Positions 52,658 through 63,892 of a stretch of 64,000 bases of DNA are shown piece by piece. The translations under genes were made by a program, and so were the position numbers. Within the stretch, counting starts at the first letter, position 1; every line of letters begins with the position of its first letter. Origin of the DNA: Viscum album (taxonomy: Eukaryota; Streptophyta; Magnoliopsida; Santalales; Viscaceae); contig OY728165.1 of the NCBI GenBank assembly GCA_963277665.1, positions 1,753,084,772 to 1,753,148,771 on the forward strand, in the 5' to 3' direction. Below the pieces are notes generated by a model, which was not told the origin of the DNA, did not search any database, and saw only the letters and a list, made by a program, of their open reading frames with translations.

Positions 52658-54236
52658 TCAGTACCCTCCTATTTCAATAGAGGAATCATAGAATGCTAGG
52701 AAGCCACAAGAGTGAAGGACGGACCATGGAGAATCTCCTGACCGAACAACAGAACTCTAATTCCTTGGATGACGACCTCGTTTGAACCACACAGGTGAGT
52801 TCTTATCTCTCCTTGAGCACTTACTTCCAATTATTTCCCGAGGGGATGTTATTTGGGTTTGAATGGGTTATCGTTATTTCCAGATCTATATCATTCTAGG
52901 TTGTTTCGAGAGTCTTTGTTCGTGTATATCGATCAAAGAAGATCAATGTAGGAGGTTTAGTGTTTATTTCCATCTACTGAGTGTTTTTGTGTACCGTTGT
53001 GCTACGCGCCCATGTTGGGGTGTTGTATGGCTTAGTCCTTGACTTTTTTAAATACCTATAATAGAATAGGTAATCTAATAAATATATATATGAAATGCTG
53101 TTTGGGATCGTTGCCTTGATCCAAGGCCACCCTGTGGGTGAGTTTCCCTTGTTTAGCCATTTGGCTAGGATACCCGTGGGTATGTCGTGATTATTAGCAT
53201 GTTTCGAGTTTTCTTGATAGAAAATGGATTTGAATTGCTTGCTTATGTGTCGGTCTCGTCCCGGTTACTTTCTTAGCCCGAGGGCAATGTTTTTCTTAGC
53301 CTAAGGGAATTGTTTCGTTTAACATGCAGAAAACTCTTCTTATGCCTGTGGGCAGCAGCTTCTGTGCCTGAGGGAGAAATCTCGTATTCCTGAGGGCAAT
53401 ATTCGATATTCTTGTGGGAAGTTACCTGAGGGTTTCATTTCTATTTACCTGAGGGTTTGGATTTTCATGTCTGAGGATAAGGTTTACTTTGAGCATTCAC
53501 TATGGTGATTTCTTATGTTATACCTGTCAAGCTAAAGCACAAGCGTGGAGTTGTTAAATATTTAATAAAATAGAAATGTAACTGGTAGAGATAGTAACTT
53601 TTGAGTACTTCTTAGTTTACTACATTTAATTATTTCACACTACTGTTGCACATTTTCACTAACAGTTAGGAACGTGCCTTTGGTTGTTGCCTACTTGGAT
53701 TTATTTCTCACACCTTGTTTGGGTCATGTCTTGGGCCCAAACAAATTATATTACTACAAGTGTTTATAAGGGAAAGGTTCCCAACACAGTACTTGATTTT
53801 TGCAAAGGAGTAGGAGAGCATGTGACTGATCTTAGGCTTATGATGCTGCTGAGTTCCCATTGCGCTGTTTAGTTTTCTTTACTATACTTGGTACTTTGTA
53901 CTGTATTTTATTTGATTTCATTGTATCCTATTTGATTGTTTTCTTCGAAATAGGACGTATTGAATCATCATATATATATATGACTGTTCATTATATTTTG
54001 ATTCAGTACATTTGTCCTTCCAGTATTGTGTTGTTTATTGCTTCTGAATTTGGTATATTTATATTTTCTACTGTGCTACACTTTAAAAAATGAGGGAATA
54101 GCTTCCCCACTATCAGACCTAGGCCCCTACAGCTAGTCGGCAGCCTCTGGCATTTGGGGAAACGTGCTTGAGGTCATGTGACCAACTGGGTTCAGGGCAC
54201 CCGTTGAGTGGCACCTGGATCTGGGATGTTACAAAG

Positions 54237-54248
54237 TTGTATCAGAGG
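54237..54248 (+). promoter_or_regulatory. Primer-binding site of element C
   Basis: TTGTATCAGAGG lies three bases after the LTR end. It differs at two positions from TGGTATCAGAGC, the complement of the initiator tRNA-Met 3' end used by many plant LTR elements. Confidence 0.8.
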
Positions 54249-55952
54249 TATTTATTTTCTTTGAAAAACTATTTGGTGCCTATAGTCAGGGATAGGATGG
54301 AATAGGTAGTTGGTAATAAGCTGTTCTCAGGGGTAGCTAACCTGTGTATAGGGAAACACAAATTTACCTCATGTTGAAAGTTTTCTGATTTTTCACTTTT
54401 ACAGTTGATCTGGTTTTCACCGTTGGGTGATGCACTTGTGGTGTGATGTTATATTCTTTTACTGGGTTCTATTTAGTCTCAACCCGATGAGACGAGGGTA
54501 TTCTATCTCATTCATGATTTAGGCACATGTTAGATTCACATGTCATGCATAGTTACATGCCATGTAGGTGCATTAGAAATTTCATGTTGTTGTGATAGGT
54601 GTTGTACTAGTAAATGAATGCTATCGTGATAGTTGCATGGATAAAAATACCTACTATTTGATAAGCAATTTTTGTGTGAGGTTTTGTAGAATGAACACCA
54701 AACTTTGGTTCTTGAGGAGTATGGGCCCTCATGGACATGAATTTGGTGGATCATTGACTTGTTTACTTTGTCATAACCTATTTATGATTCCATGATTTGA
54801 TTCACGGAGAGTATGGACCTTCACCGATAAGACTTTGGCACTTAGGTATTGGTTTCAATGATTTTATGGGCTCTGGAGTAGTCTTTGAGACTTACTGTTT
54901 GAGAAAACCTAGAATATACACCGTGTAGTTTTGACTACATGCCATGTATACTTCTGTTCATGAATAAAGTTAACATTTTTAAGTACATTCCATTTACCTA
55001 AAGTAAACTCCGTGTAGTATCTAACCGTGTGATAGGCCGTGTGGGTAGAGACATGAGATAGTGAAGCTTTGAGGGAACACACCGTGTACCGATTGTTCAC
55101 ACTGTGTTATTTTGACCCTCTGTCCACTGTGTAACTAACAAAACAGATGGAGGAATTTTTTCTTATACACGTCGTGTCAATGCTGGACATGCCATGTAGT
55201 GTAATCTGGGAGCCCGACCATGTAACTAACAACACGGTTCATGGTTAAATCTTCTCGTACATGCCGTGTCCATATAGAACATGTAGTGTAGTGTGAGCTG
55301 TGTATCCGACCATGCCACGAACAACACGGGTCAGTGGAACTCGTCCAATACATGCCGCATACCTCTGGGACACGCAGTGTAGTCTTTACTGGTAGGAGAC
55401 CGTGTTGACTTGGCCGTGTGGCTGTGGAGATGGGGTGGTGTACATGCCATGTGCGGGTAAAACACGCAATGTACCTGGGGTTGAGACAAGCCCATGCCAG
55501 CATCATAACATGACCATGTAAGGGGTTACGGGTACAAGCCATGTTGGCTTTATACACGCCGTGTAGTACTGTTCTAAAGAGAGATGTGTGGCTTAGCCGT
55601 GTAGAAGGACTCGGGAAAGGGAAGAAAATTCAAGTACACACTGTGTGTCTGGACAACACACCGTGTGTTTGGGGTGTTACACGACTAGTTCTGGAAGAAG
55701 TACATTCCCATATGAAATAATTGAAGGAACACACTGTGTTGTTATTATACATGCCATGTAGTCATGTTTAGTACAACTTGAAAGTTTTCTTTCTCCTGCT
55801 CCCTACTTATGTTTCTAGTTCTTAGTCTTTGATGACCTTAATCTAATGCGTGTGTTTGACCTTGTAGAGTCATTCCGTAGAGGAAACCACTAGTTTATCA
55901 CCTATATAGCAGCAACGATTATACTCTAGATACGGTAGGCCATGGGCTACCG
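54249..55952 (+). other. Long 5' leader of element C
   Basis: 1.7 kb of non-coding sequence lies between the primer-binding site and gag. The second half is filled by a dyad-motif array. A minus-strand open stretch at 55,177-55,557 is a by-product of that array. Confidence 0.7.
54910..55765. repeat. Dense array of TACACGCCGTGTA-like dyads in leader of C
   Basis: More than twenty copies of a TACAC-GCC-GTGTA near-palindrome with substitutions lie in about 850 bp, often in pairs 15-40 bases apart. Examples are at 54,915, 54,935, 55,165, 55,186, 55,552 and 55,748. They share their core with the array in the LTRs. Confidence 0.8.
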
Positions 55953-57085
55953 ATGGATCCTCGAGCAGATCCAGATGTGGCGCCAACCGTTATACCGGAC
56001 GCAGGTGCGGATGCACAGTTCTGTGAAGGCTTTATACGGTTTATGCAAACCTTCCAAGGAGCACCGCCAGCTTCCACATATATGGTAGAGCTAACACGTA
56101 TATTCTAGTAGGAGAATCCACCTACATTTTCCGGGGATAGCGGACCATAGACAGCAGAGTCATGGACAGATTCATTGCAGACTATCTTTGAGCATCTTGA
56201 GACGTCTCCAGGGAGGAGGGTCTAGATCACTACTTATATACTATGTGATTCCCCCAAGAGGTGGTGGGATGTTACCACCTAGAATAAGAATCACAGAGAC
56301 ATGGCATGGGAAGATTTTCAGGCAGTCTTATAGGACCTTTTCTTACTGGATATGCTTAGGGCAGATCGAGCTTGAGAGTTAATGAATCTACAACAGGGAA
56401 CCATGTCAGTGATGGATTATTCTACCCGCTTTCTCGAGCTATGACATTTCACACTTGTTCTGGTGGGTGATGAGTTATTGAGTTCTAGATGCTTTTAGGA
56501 TGGTATTTCGTATGACATCTGAGCGCTGGTGAATGTTTTTAGGTTTCCTACAGTGCATGCTTTTGTGAACTAGGCATTGATTACTAAGCGGACCTACGGG
56601 AAGCTAGTGGTGTGGACCAGGGCAGTTCGACACTGGTCTCTGGTACTATTTCTAATGGTAAGAGAAAGAGGAAGATGAATTTCTGTCATGGTGGTAGTAA
56701 TAGCCAGAATAATTCTTTAGGTGGCCAGGTAATGTGCTACCAATGTGGTAAAGAGGGGAACAAGAGACCTTAGTGTCCACATGACCCCGTAGAGTGCCGA
56801 GCTTGTGGCAAGATGAGCCATCTGCAGTGTTTTTGCAGGGCGTTTCCACTAGTGACTAGTGAGAGGGGTTCTGTGCCGACTCCGAATACAGGAAAAGGTC
56901 CAACAATTTCTTACTAGTCATGGAATTGGAACACATCCGGATGTTCAGTCCGAGGTGGTAGTCGTGGCTGTGGTAGCTAGACACCAAGATCTCAAAGACA
57001 ACAAGATAGGTCAGCTCAGGGTAGTTATGCTGTGTCGCAGGGCCACGACACTAGGAAGAAATTTGTAGGGCAATAGACCCAATAA
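55953..57085 (+). pseudogene. gag of element C, broken by stops and frameshifts
   Basis: Gag forms the particle that packages element RNA. The start ATG at 55,953 opens an acidic, Ala/Pro-rich N-terminus (MDPRADPDVAPT). A stop follows at about codon 50, just before the conserved block PPTFSGDSGP. Further blocks (WEDFQAVL, RADRA, MSVMDYSTRF) occur in shifting frames. Two CX2CX4HX4C zinc knuckles end the protein: the first (56,735-56,776) has Asn for His and a stop at codon 13, while the second (56,795-56,836) is intact. A Gly/Arg/Gln-rich linker runs to about 57,080. Confidence 0.8.
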
Positions 57086-57111
57086 GATAAGGATCCCGGA
57101 CCTTCCACTAT

Positions 57112-57405
57112 TTGAGGTACTATTCTAGTTGCTTTTTTTTGTCTTCAGTACTTTTCAATACTAGTGCTACACATAGATTTATATCTGTGCCCATTGTGGA
57201 GAGCCTTGGGCTATGTGTTTCTTCTTCTTCTGATATTATTACTCTAGACACTCTGTTGGGAATTAGAATGATAGGTGTGAGTCAGTGCAAGGAGTTCCCC
57301 CTAGAGGTTAGTGGGTTTCACTTCTTATGGAACCTTAATGTCTTAGAGATGAAGGGATATGATTCCATTCTTAGTATGGACTGGTTGGTACCCTTTTGAG
57401 CCTTT
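57112..57405 (+). pseudogene. Aspartic protease of element C, catalytic motif lost
   Basis: This open stretch ends at a stop at about 57,399. It holds VLFNTSATHRFIS, where retroelement proteases have Asp-Thr-Gly-Ala. Both the catalytic Asp and the Gly are replaced (Asn, Ser). The later block YDSILSMDWL matches the conserved C-terminal part of the domain. The domain is of near-normal length but should be inactive. It sits between gag and RT in a frame different from both. Confidence 0.8.
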
Positions 57406-57589
57406 TTAGATTGCTATCGTCGTAGGATGAGTTTCACATCACCAGAGGGAAGAGAGTGTCTATACAAGGGATAATGGGATGTCCTGGCGAGCAGAGCTGG
57501 ACCCGAGAATCATGGGCGAGGTGGAGTGACAGCCCATATTGCTAGTTTATATCTGGATGACCATGGAACTTGTCTGCAGGATTTCCCTC

Positions 57590-58530
57590 CAGTGGTAAAT
57601 CGTTATAGGGATGTCTTCCTGGATGACTTTTCTATTCTCCCATCCTGAGAGAGAGGTGTATTTCATTATTGATCATGTTCTAGGAGTGACACCGGTGTCC
57701 ATCCCTCCTTATAGGATGGCTACTACAGAATAAAAAGAGATTAATAAGCCATTATAGGAGTTACAAGCAAAGGGTTTCATCCGAACCGGTACATCTGCTT
57801 GGGATTTTCCTGTCATGTTTGCGAAGAAGGTGGATGGTACTCTTAGACTCTATGTGGATTATCGGATGCTGAACCAGTTGAAGGTTAAGAACCTATATCC
57901 TTTACCAAGTATTGATGATCTTTTTGATCAACTTCGAGGAGCACGAGTGTTCTCAAAGATTGAATTGAGATCCAGATATCATTAGTTGCACGTTAGACCA
58001 TCAAAAACTACTTGCAACCTTTCGGAGGAGATATGGTCTATACGAGTACTTGGTTAAACCATTCAGAATCACAAAAATGCCAGTGGTTTTCATGGATCTG
58101 GTGCATCATGTGTTCCTCCCTTATCTGGATTCTTTTGTGGTAGTCTTCGTGGACGATATCTTGGTGTACTCTCACACTCGACACGACCATGACACCCATC
58201 TTTAGATCGTACTGAGTACACTGAGAGAGCATAATTTATATTCTATGATCTCAAAGTGCCACTTTTGGATGGACCAAATACACTTACTGCGTCATATTAT
58301 CTCAGAAGAAGGAGCTGCAATAGACGCAGAGAAAGTGAGAGCAGTAGTTTCCTAGGAGCAGCCTAAGAACATGTCTGAAATACGGAGTTTCATAGGGATG
58401 GCTGGTTGCTATAAGATCCTTATACAAGACTTATCCCATTTAGCAGCGCTGTTGAGGGGTTTGAATAAAAATGGTGTGAAGTTCGTTTGTTAGGAATCTT
58501 GCGAGATAACCTTTCAAGAGCTAAAGGGAA
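57590..58530 (+). pseudogene. Reverse transcriptase of element C
   Basis: RT copies element RNA into DNA. Ordered blocks: [19 protein letters not shown] (from about 57,773), [25 protein letters not shown], then motif [11 protein letters not shown]. Motif A has Glu (57,962-57,964) instead of the catalytic Asp. A stop at 57,983-57,985 follows and a frameshift lies near 58,015. In the new frame come [12 protein letters not shown] and the catalytic [12 protein letters not shown], with the Asp pair intact (FVDD at 58,146-58,157). The thumb region LREHNLYSMISKCHFW follows, then IRSFIGMAGCY. Confidence 0.85.
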
Positions 58531-58532
58531 GG

Positions 58533-58990
58533 TTGAAATCAGCATCAGCCTTGATACTTCCAGAGCAAGGAAAGAGATATACAGTTTACTGTGATGCATT
58601 AGGTATTGGGATGGGAGGAGTGTTGATACAGGGCGATCGAGTAGTTGCATACGATTCTCAGCAATTGAGGCCACATGAGAGGAATTTACCGACACATGAT
58701 CTCGAGTTTGCTGCATTTGTTCATGTGTTACACTATTGGAGACATTATCTATTGGGAGAACATTTTGAGGTGTTTACGGACCACAAAATTCAGAAATACA
58801 TCTTTACCTAGTGTGACCTAAATTTGAGATAGTGAAGGTTGGTGGAATACCTTCAGTCCTTCGACTTTGAGCTTGCCTATAGAACTGGTAAGGGTTACGT
58901 AGTAGCAGATGCATTGAGTAGTAAGATTCAGATTCATGCATTGCAGGAGGTTAGTTGTGAGTGGAAGCTTATGGATTTTTTCTATGAGAT
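58533..58990 (+). pseudogene. RNase H of element C
   Basis: It continues the RT frame without a break. The blocks [28 protein letters not shown] and [16 protein letters not shown] keep the acidic residues of the three catalytic positions. The open stretch stops at 58,811. Past it, two further stops appear where Gln and Arg codons (CAG, CGA) are expected, then FDFELAYRTGKGYVVADAL marks the domain end. The protein would be near normal length if unbroken. Confidence 0.85.
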
Positions 58991-59199
58991 GCATTTGGAG
59001 GTTCTTGATATTTAGGGGAAAACCTATATTTCATTCTTAGTTATGACTTCTAACCTCCTTGAAAGAGCGAGGATGAGACAACTATCAGATTCAGAAGGCC
59101 TAGTTCTACGAAAGTCGGTGGAAAGTTAGGACCCTCCTCTTGGTTGGAAGATAGGTGATGATGAGGTACTTCGTATCCATGGATGAGTGTGGGTTTCAA

Positions 59200-60047
59200 A
59201 GGATCTACACGAGGAGTTGATGCAGGTGTTTCATGCTTCAGCTTGGGCAGTTCATCCTGGAGTTAGAAAAATGTATTGTGACTTGAGACGTCAGTATTGG
59301 TGGATGTGTATGAAAAAGAGAGTTAGCTAGTTTTGTTACGAGGTGTTGCCCCTATCAGCAGGTGAAGGTGGATCATCAGAGGCCAACCAGACTGCTACAA
59401 CAGTTACCCATTCTGGAGTGGAAATGGGATGATGTCGCAATGGACTTCGTGACCGGGTTGCTGAGGTCACGTCGAGGAAATGATGCAGTGTGGATTGTGG
59501 TGGAAAGACTCACGAAGGTAGCTCACTTTTTGACAATCAAGGAGACCTACAGTGTTGAAGAGCTTGGGAAGCTGCATATACAAGAGGTAGTACGTCTTCA
59601 TGGGGTCCCTCGTTATATCATTTCAGATAGGGACACCCATTTTATGTCTCGTTTATGGAAAAGTTTTCAAAGGGCACTGGGTACACAGGTGCTTCTTAGA
59701 ACATCATACCACCCTTAGACCGATGGCCACATAGAGTGTATGATACAAGTGATAGAGGACATGCTGCGCGCACGTGTCCTGGACTTTGGGGGATCTTGGG
59801 AGAAGCACATACCCCTAGTCTTGTTTTCCTACAATAATAGTTTTCAGGAGACTACTAAGATGGCACCTTACGAGGCTATAGATGGTAGGCCATGCCGATC
59901 ACCCTTGTGCTGGTTGGAGGAAGGTGAGGCAAGTTTACTAGGACCACATCTCATACAAGAGACTTTAGAGAAGGTCCAGTTTATTCTGAAGGAGATGGCT
60001 ATAACACAGTATTGTCAGAAATCTTATGCTGATCCCCACAGATGACC
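59200..60047 (+). pseudogene. Integrase of element C with catalytic triad preserved
   Basis: The zinc-binding part shows FHASAWAVHPG (both His) and, after a frameshift near 59,335, a Cys-Cys-Pro-Tyr block in which the second zinc Cys is Tyr. The core carries Asp at 59,443-59,445 (AMDFVTGL) and Asp at 59,626-59,628 (ISDRDTHF). Glu at 59,734-59,736 (HIECMIQ) is 35 residues after the second Asp, the D-D-35-E spacing of retroelement integrases. A single stop (59,716-59,718, TAG in place of a Gln codon) splits the core. The C-terminal domain runs to a stop at about 60,045. Confidence 0.88.
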
Positions 60048-60384
60048 CTTGGAGTTCGTGGTTCGGGATCAGGTTTTCTTGCGTGTTTCATCGAGGTTGG
60101 GACACAGTCAGATCAGGAGATAGGGTAATATTTCACCGAGGAATGTGTGGCCATTTTAGATTCTGGAGAGAGTTAGGATAGAATCCTATCTATTGCAGTT
60201 ACCCTAGAGGTACCGGGCCATGCACATAATCCTAAACGTTTCTCAGCTGCGCCGTTACCACTCAAACTCATCTCACGTTTATCATCCCGAGGATCTTGAA
60301 CTTTAGGTCGATGCATCATTTTAGGAGTATCCGATTCATATTGTTTATAGGAGCACATAGGTTATTTGAGGCCGGTCAGTTCCT

Positions 60385-60530
60385 CCCGTACGGGTTCTAT
60401 GGCAGCATGGCCGAGTATAGGATAAAACCTAGGAGTGGGAGACTGACGTACATGATCAGTGACTAGAGTTGTTGTCAGATTTATCTTCACAACCCTTGTA
60501 AGGGAAATTCGGGGACGAATTTCTTTAAGG
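60385..60530 (+). pseudogene. Chromodomain remnant of element C
   Basis: In the integrase frame the sequence reads PVRVLWQHGRV, stop, DKT, stop, EWET. This keeps the VLW, KT and WE landmarks of the C-terminal chromodomain that guides chromovirus integration to marked chromatin. The second stop lies where Trp is expected. It ends with KFGDEFL just before the polypurine tract. Confidence 0.65.
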
Positions 60531-60539
60531 GGGGACATT
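60523..60539 (+). promoter_or_regulatory. Polypurine tract of element C
   Basis: CTTTAAGGGGGGACATT lies immediately before the right LTR, the usual plus-strand DNA primer. Confidence 0.8.
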
Positions 60540-62519
60540 TGTAAGAACCTGGTTCTTATTCTTGAGGTACGAGTTTCTTATTTTCCCTTTTCCATAAGCG
60601 TTTTTGAGAAAATAAGGAAAATGGGGAAAAATACCAAAATATTTGGGTACACACCATGTACTTTTCCACCTGCTGTGTACTTTGGCCGTGCAGGATGAGT
60701 ATACAGGGCGTGTTGGCCTATCGGCGATGAAGGGTGTAAAGAACTGACTACACGCCGTGTACTTAGTATATACATGTCGTGTAATCATTCGTAAGATGAA
60801 CAATAAGACGGTGGGAGTTTCTGCCAGTGAAATGATAGTACACACCCTGTACTTAGGGATACACGCCGAGTAATCATGTCGGCAGATGAACAATGTATCA
60901 GTGAAAAGTATCCTCCAGAGGAACTGTTAAAAAATAGAAAGTACACACTATGTACTTTTGATTACACGCCATGTAGTTGTGTTTTTTTGTTATAAACTGG
61001 AAGTAGACTCATCTTTCAATAGAGTAAGCTTAGAATGACATGAAGCTGTGGGAGAGAAGGTCAAACCATGGTGAATCTCCCAAACGAACACCGTAACTTT
61101 GATTCCATCTCCAATGATCTCATTTGAACTATGAGGGTGAGTTATTATCTCTCCTGCAGCCCTTACTTCCAATCCTTTCCCGAGGGGAAGTTATTTGCGA
61201 TTTAATGGGTTATCATTCTTTCCAGATCTACATCATTCTCGGTTGTCTTGGGAGGTGCCATTCGTGTATATCAATCAGAGGAGTTCATGGTAGGTGGTAT
61301 GGTGTTTATTTCCAACTGCTGAGTGTTTTTTTGTACTGTTGTTCTATACGCCCATGTTGGGGTGTCGTGTGGCTGAGTACTTGACTTTTTAGATACCTAT
61401 AATCTCATATGAAATATAATTAATATATATATGAAATGCAGTTTGGGATCGTTGTCTTGATCCAATACCACCCTGTGGGTGCGTTTCCCTTGTTTAGCAG
61501 TTTGGCCAGGATACTCGTGGGTATGCCGTGATTATAAGAATGTTTTGAGTTTTCTTGAGAGAAAATGGATTTGAATTGCTTGGTTATGTGTTGGGATCGG
61601 TCTGGTTAATTTATTAGCCTGAGGGTAGTATTTTTCTTAGCCTGAGGGCAGTGTTTTGTTTAGCGTGCGGGCAACTCTTCTTATGAATGTGGGTAGTAGC
61701 TTCTATTCCTAATGGTGACTTCTCATATGATTGAGGGAAATATTCAATATTCCTATGGGCAGTTACCTGAGGGTTTCGTTTCTATTTACCTGAGGGTAAT
61801 GATTTTCATGTCTGAGGACAATGTTTACTTTGAGTATTCACTGTAGTGATTTCTTATGTTATACCTTCCAAGATAAAGCACAAGCATAGAGTTGTTAAAT
61901 AATTAATAAAATGGAACTATAATTGGCAGAGATAGTTACCTTTTAGTACTACCTAGTTTACTGCATTTTATTATTGCACACTGTTGTTTCACATTTTCAC
62001 TGACAGTTGGGCACGAGCCTTTGGTGGTTGCCAACTAGGATTTATTTCTCACACCCTGTTTGGGTCATGCCTTGGGCCCAAACAGATTATATTCCTATAG
62101 GTGTTGATAAGGGAAAGGGTCCATACACAAGTACATGATTGTTGCAATGGAGTAAGGGAGAATTGGACAAGCTTAGGCTTGCGATGCTATTGAGTTCATG
62201 TTGCATTGTTTAGTTTGCTTTGCTCTGCTTGGAACTTTGTACTGTATTGTATTTGATTGCAATGTATCCTGTTTGACTGCTTTCATGGAAATAGGACATA
62301 TTAAATCATATATATATATATATGACTGTTGGTTATCTTTTGATTTTGTATAGTTGTCCTTCCATATTTGTGTTGTTTACTACTTCTGCATTTGGTATGT
62401 TTATATTTTCCATTGCGCTACACTTTGAAAAATGAGGGCATTGTTTTCCCCCTATCAGACATAGGCCCTCACTTCTTGTCGGCAGGCTCTGGCCTTTGGG
62501 GAAACACACTTGAGGTCAT
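60540..62519 (+). repeat. Right (3') LTR of element C, cut by CACTA-like insertion
   Basis: It aligns with 52,201-54,177 and stops at GAGGTCAT, where CACTGCCAC begins. The last 56 bp of the LTR, which would include the TTACA end and target duplication, are displaced out of the window. Confidence 0.9.
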
Positions 62520-62539
62520 CACTGCCACAAAAACAGTTT

Positions 62540-62668
62540 TTCGCAGCGCCCCCCTTTTTCAGCGCTTCTGTTAGCGCTGATAAAGGGCCCCCCTTTATCG
62601 GCGCTTGCTTAGTAGTGCTGATAAAGGGGGGCCTTTATCAGCGCTTTGTTTAGCGCTGATAAAGGGTC
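62540..62668. repeat. Hairpin-forming subterminal repeats of the CACTA-like end
   Basis: Alternating AGCGCTGATAAAGG and CCTTTATCAGCGCT copies (about five) form strong inverted repeats around runs of G and C. Confidence 0.8.
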
Positions 62669-62934
62669 AGCTTCAAAAACAAATTTAAAATTATATTAAT
62701 ATATAAATATAGTTATATTGTTATATAAATATAATATATCATTTTTAAATATATTTTAGATAAGTATAAATGTACATTTACACTTATTATACTTAATATT
62801 TAAGATATTTAGTGAAAATGACTTCTTAAAAAATTAAAAAAAATATTTTAAATTAATATTTCGATTATAATTATGGAGTAATAGTCATTTAATAACAATT
62901 TGAGGACTAAAAAAATTAAAAAAATTAAAAAAAG

Positions 62935-63215
62935 ATCCAAAATATGTTGAAAACGCAACTCAAACTTCAAACGGCCATAACTTTTGATCCGGGTGTCCTT
63001 TTGAGCTCTACCACATATCAAATCGTAGCCTGCGACGAGCTCTACGTCGCTGTAACTTGGGGGGACCCAAGTCAAGCGTTTTTCGAGACCAAAAGAGGCC
63101 CAAAAGGCCTAAAAAACTGAGTTTTTTGTCGGGGTACCCAGATTTTTTAAGATTTGGTGGATTTTCAAACTCGTTTAAGGGGGTATTATTGGCTTTTCTT
63201 GGTGGGGACTAAATT
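62935..63215. other. GC-raised non-coding block inside the CACTA-like sequence
   Basis: It contains AACGGCCATAACTTTTGATCC and a run with GACGAGCTCTACGTCGC, a composition unlike the flanks. A 75-codon minus-strand open stretch (62,848-63,075) matches no family I recognise. It could be a fragment of another repeat. Confidence 0.35.
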
Positions 63216-63399
63216 TATTCCAAGGTATTACATTCATATTGATATTATGTCTTTGAAATTTCTTCCTTTTTTATAATGAACTTCTATTTATAATCAAATA
63301 TATAACTATATGTACATATTTTTTATATATTCGCACCTAAAAATTAAATTTTTTAAATAAATAATTAATCATATTTAAATATATAATATATTAGCTTTA

Positions 63400-63870
63400 T
63401 CTAAATAATAAATAATATCCATTTTATTTAAAATACCAATATATGAATATTTATATACCTATATATTAATCTAACTATATATATATATTAATCTAATAAC
63501 TATATATATATTAACATAACTACATATATATATATATTAGTATTACTATAAATATATATATTAATATCACCATAAATATATATATTAATATAACTATATA
63601 TATATTAATATAAATATATAAATATATATTCATATAACTATATATATGTTAATATAACTATATATATGTTAATATAACTATATATATGTTAATATAACTA
63701 TATATATGTTAATATAACTATATATATGTTAATATAACTATATTTTAATATAACTATATATATTATAATATAAATATATATATATTATAATATAACTATA
63801 TATATATATTAATATGAATATATATTACTATACGAATAAATATAACTAAATAAATATATATATATAGATA
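63400..63870. repeat. AT-rich tandem repeat tract
   Basis: TA-rich units of about 20-25 bp fill the tract, ending in five perfect copies of TATATATGTTAATATAACTA at 63,641-63,740. Confidence 0.85.
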
Positions 63871-63892
63871 TCATGAATTGGAAAGCAAATCA

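Larger units (their letters stand above)
52201..54233 (+). repeat. Left (5') LTR of element C
   Basis: TGTAA...TTACA ends form a perfect 5-base terminal inverted repeat. It contains a dyad-motif array at 52,305-52,635, a TATA box at 52,648-52,657 and a GTGAGTTC splice-donor-like site near 52,795. A Gly-repeat-like CCTGAGGG motif recurs at 53,270-53,470. Open stretches at 53,684-54,093 are chance products, being poorly preserved in the other LTR. Confidence 0.9.
52201..62519 (+). mobile_element. Element C: chromovirus-type Ty3/gypsy element inserted in LTR of B
   Basis: The element has a 2,033-bp left LTR (52,201-54,233), primer-binding site, long leader, gag, protease, RT, RNase H, integrase, chromodomain remnant, polypurine tract, and a right LTR (60,540-62,519) missing its last 56 bp. 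The LTR runs from TGTAA to TTACA. Integrase after RT defines Ty3/gypsy, and the chromodomain trace plus tRNA-Met-type priming point to the Tekay/Del branch. The two LTRs differ at about 11 of the first 88 bases, fewer than in B or D, which fits its being nested in B. All reading frames are broken. Confidence 0.9.

Noticed and set aside
53684..54093. Two adjacent plus-strand open reading frames in the left LTR of C
   Set aside because: The right LTR does not preserve the frames, and LTR sequence is not expected to code.
55177..55557. 126-codon minus-strand open reading frame with repeated Trp-His-Val
   Set aside because: The repetition comes from the dyad-motif array in the leader of C, not from a protein.
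56188..56382. 64-codon plus-strand open reading frame within gag
   Set aside because: It is out of frame with the recognisable gag blocks on both sides.
60525..60893. 122-codon minus-strand open reading frame, with a similar one at 52,185-52,424
   Set aside because: Both lie in equivalent parts of the two LTRs of C, so similarity is explained by LTR duplication. Their length varies and no domain is seen.
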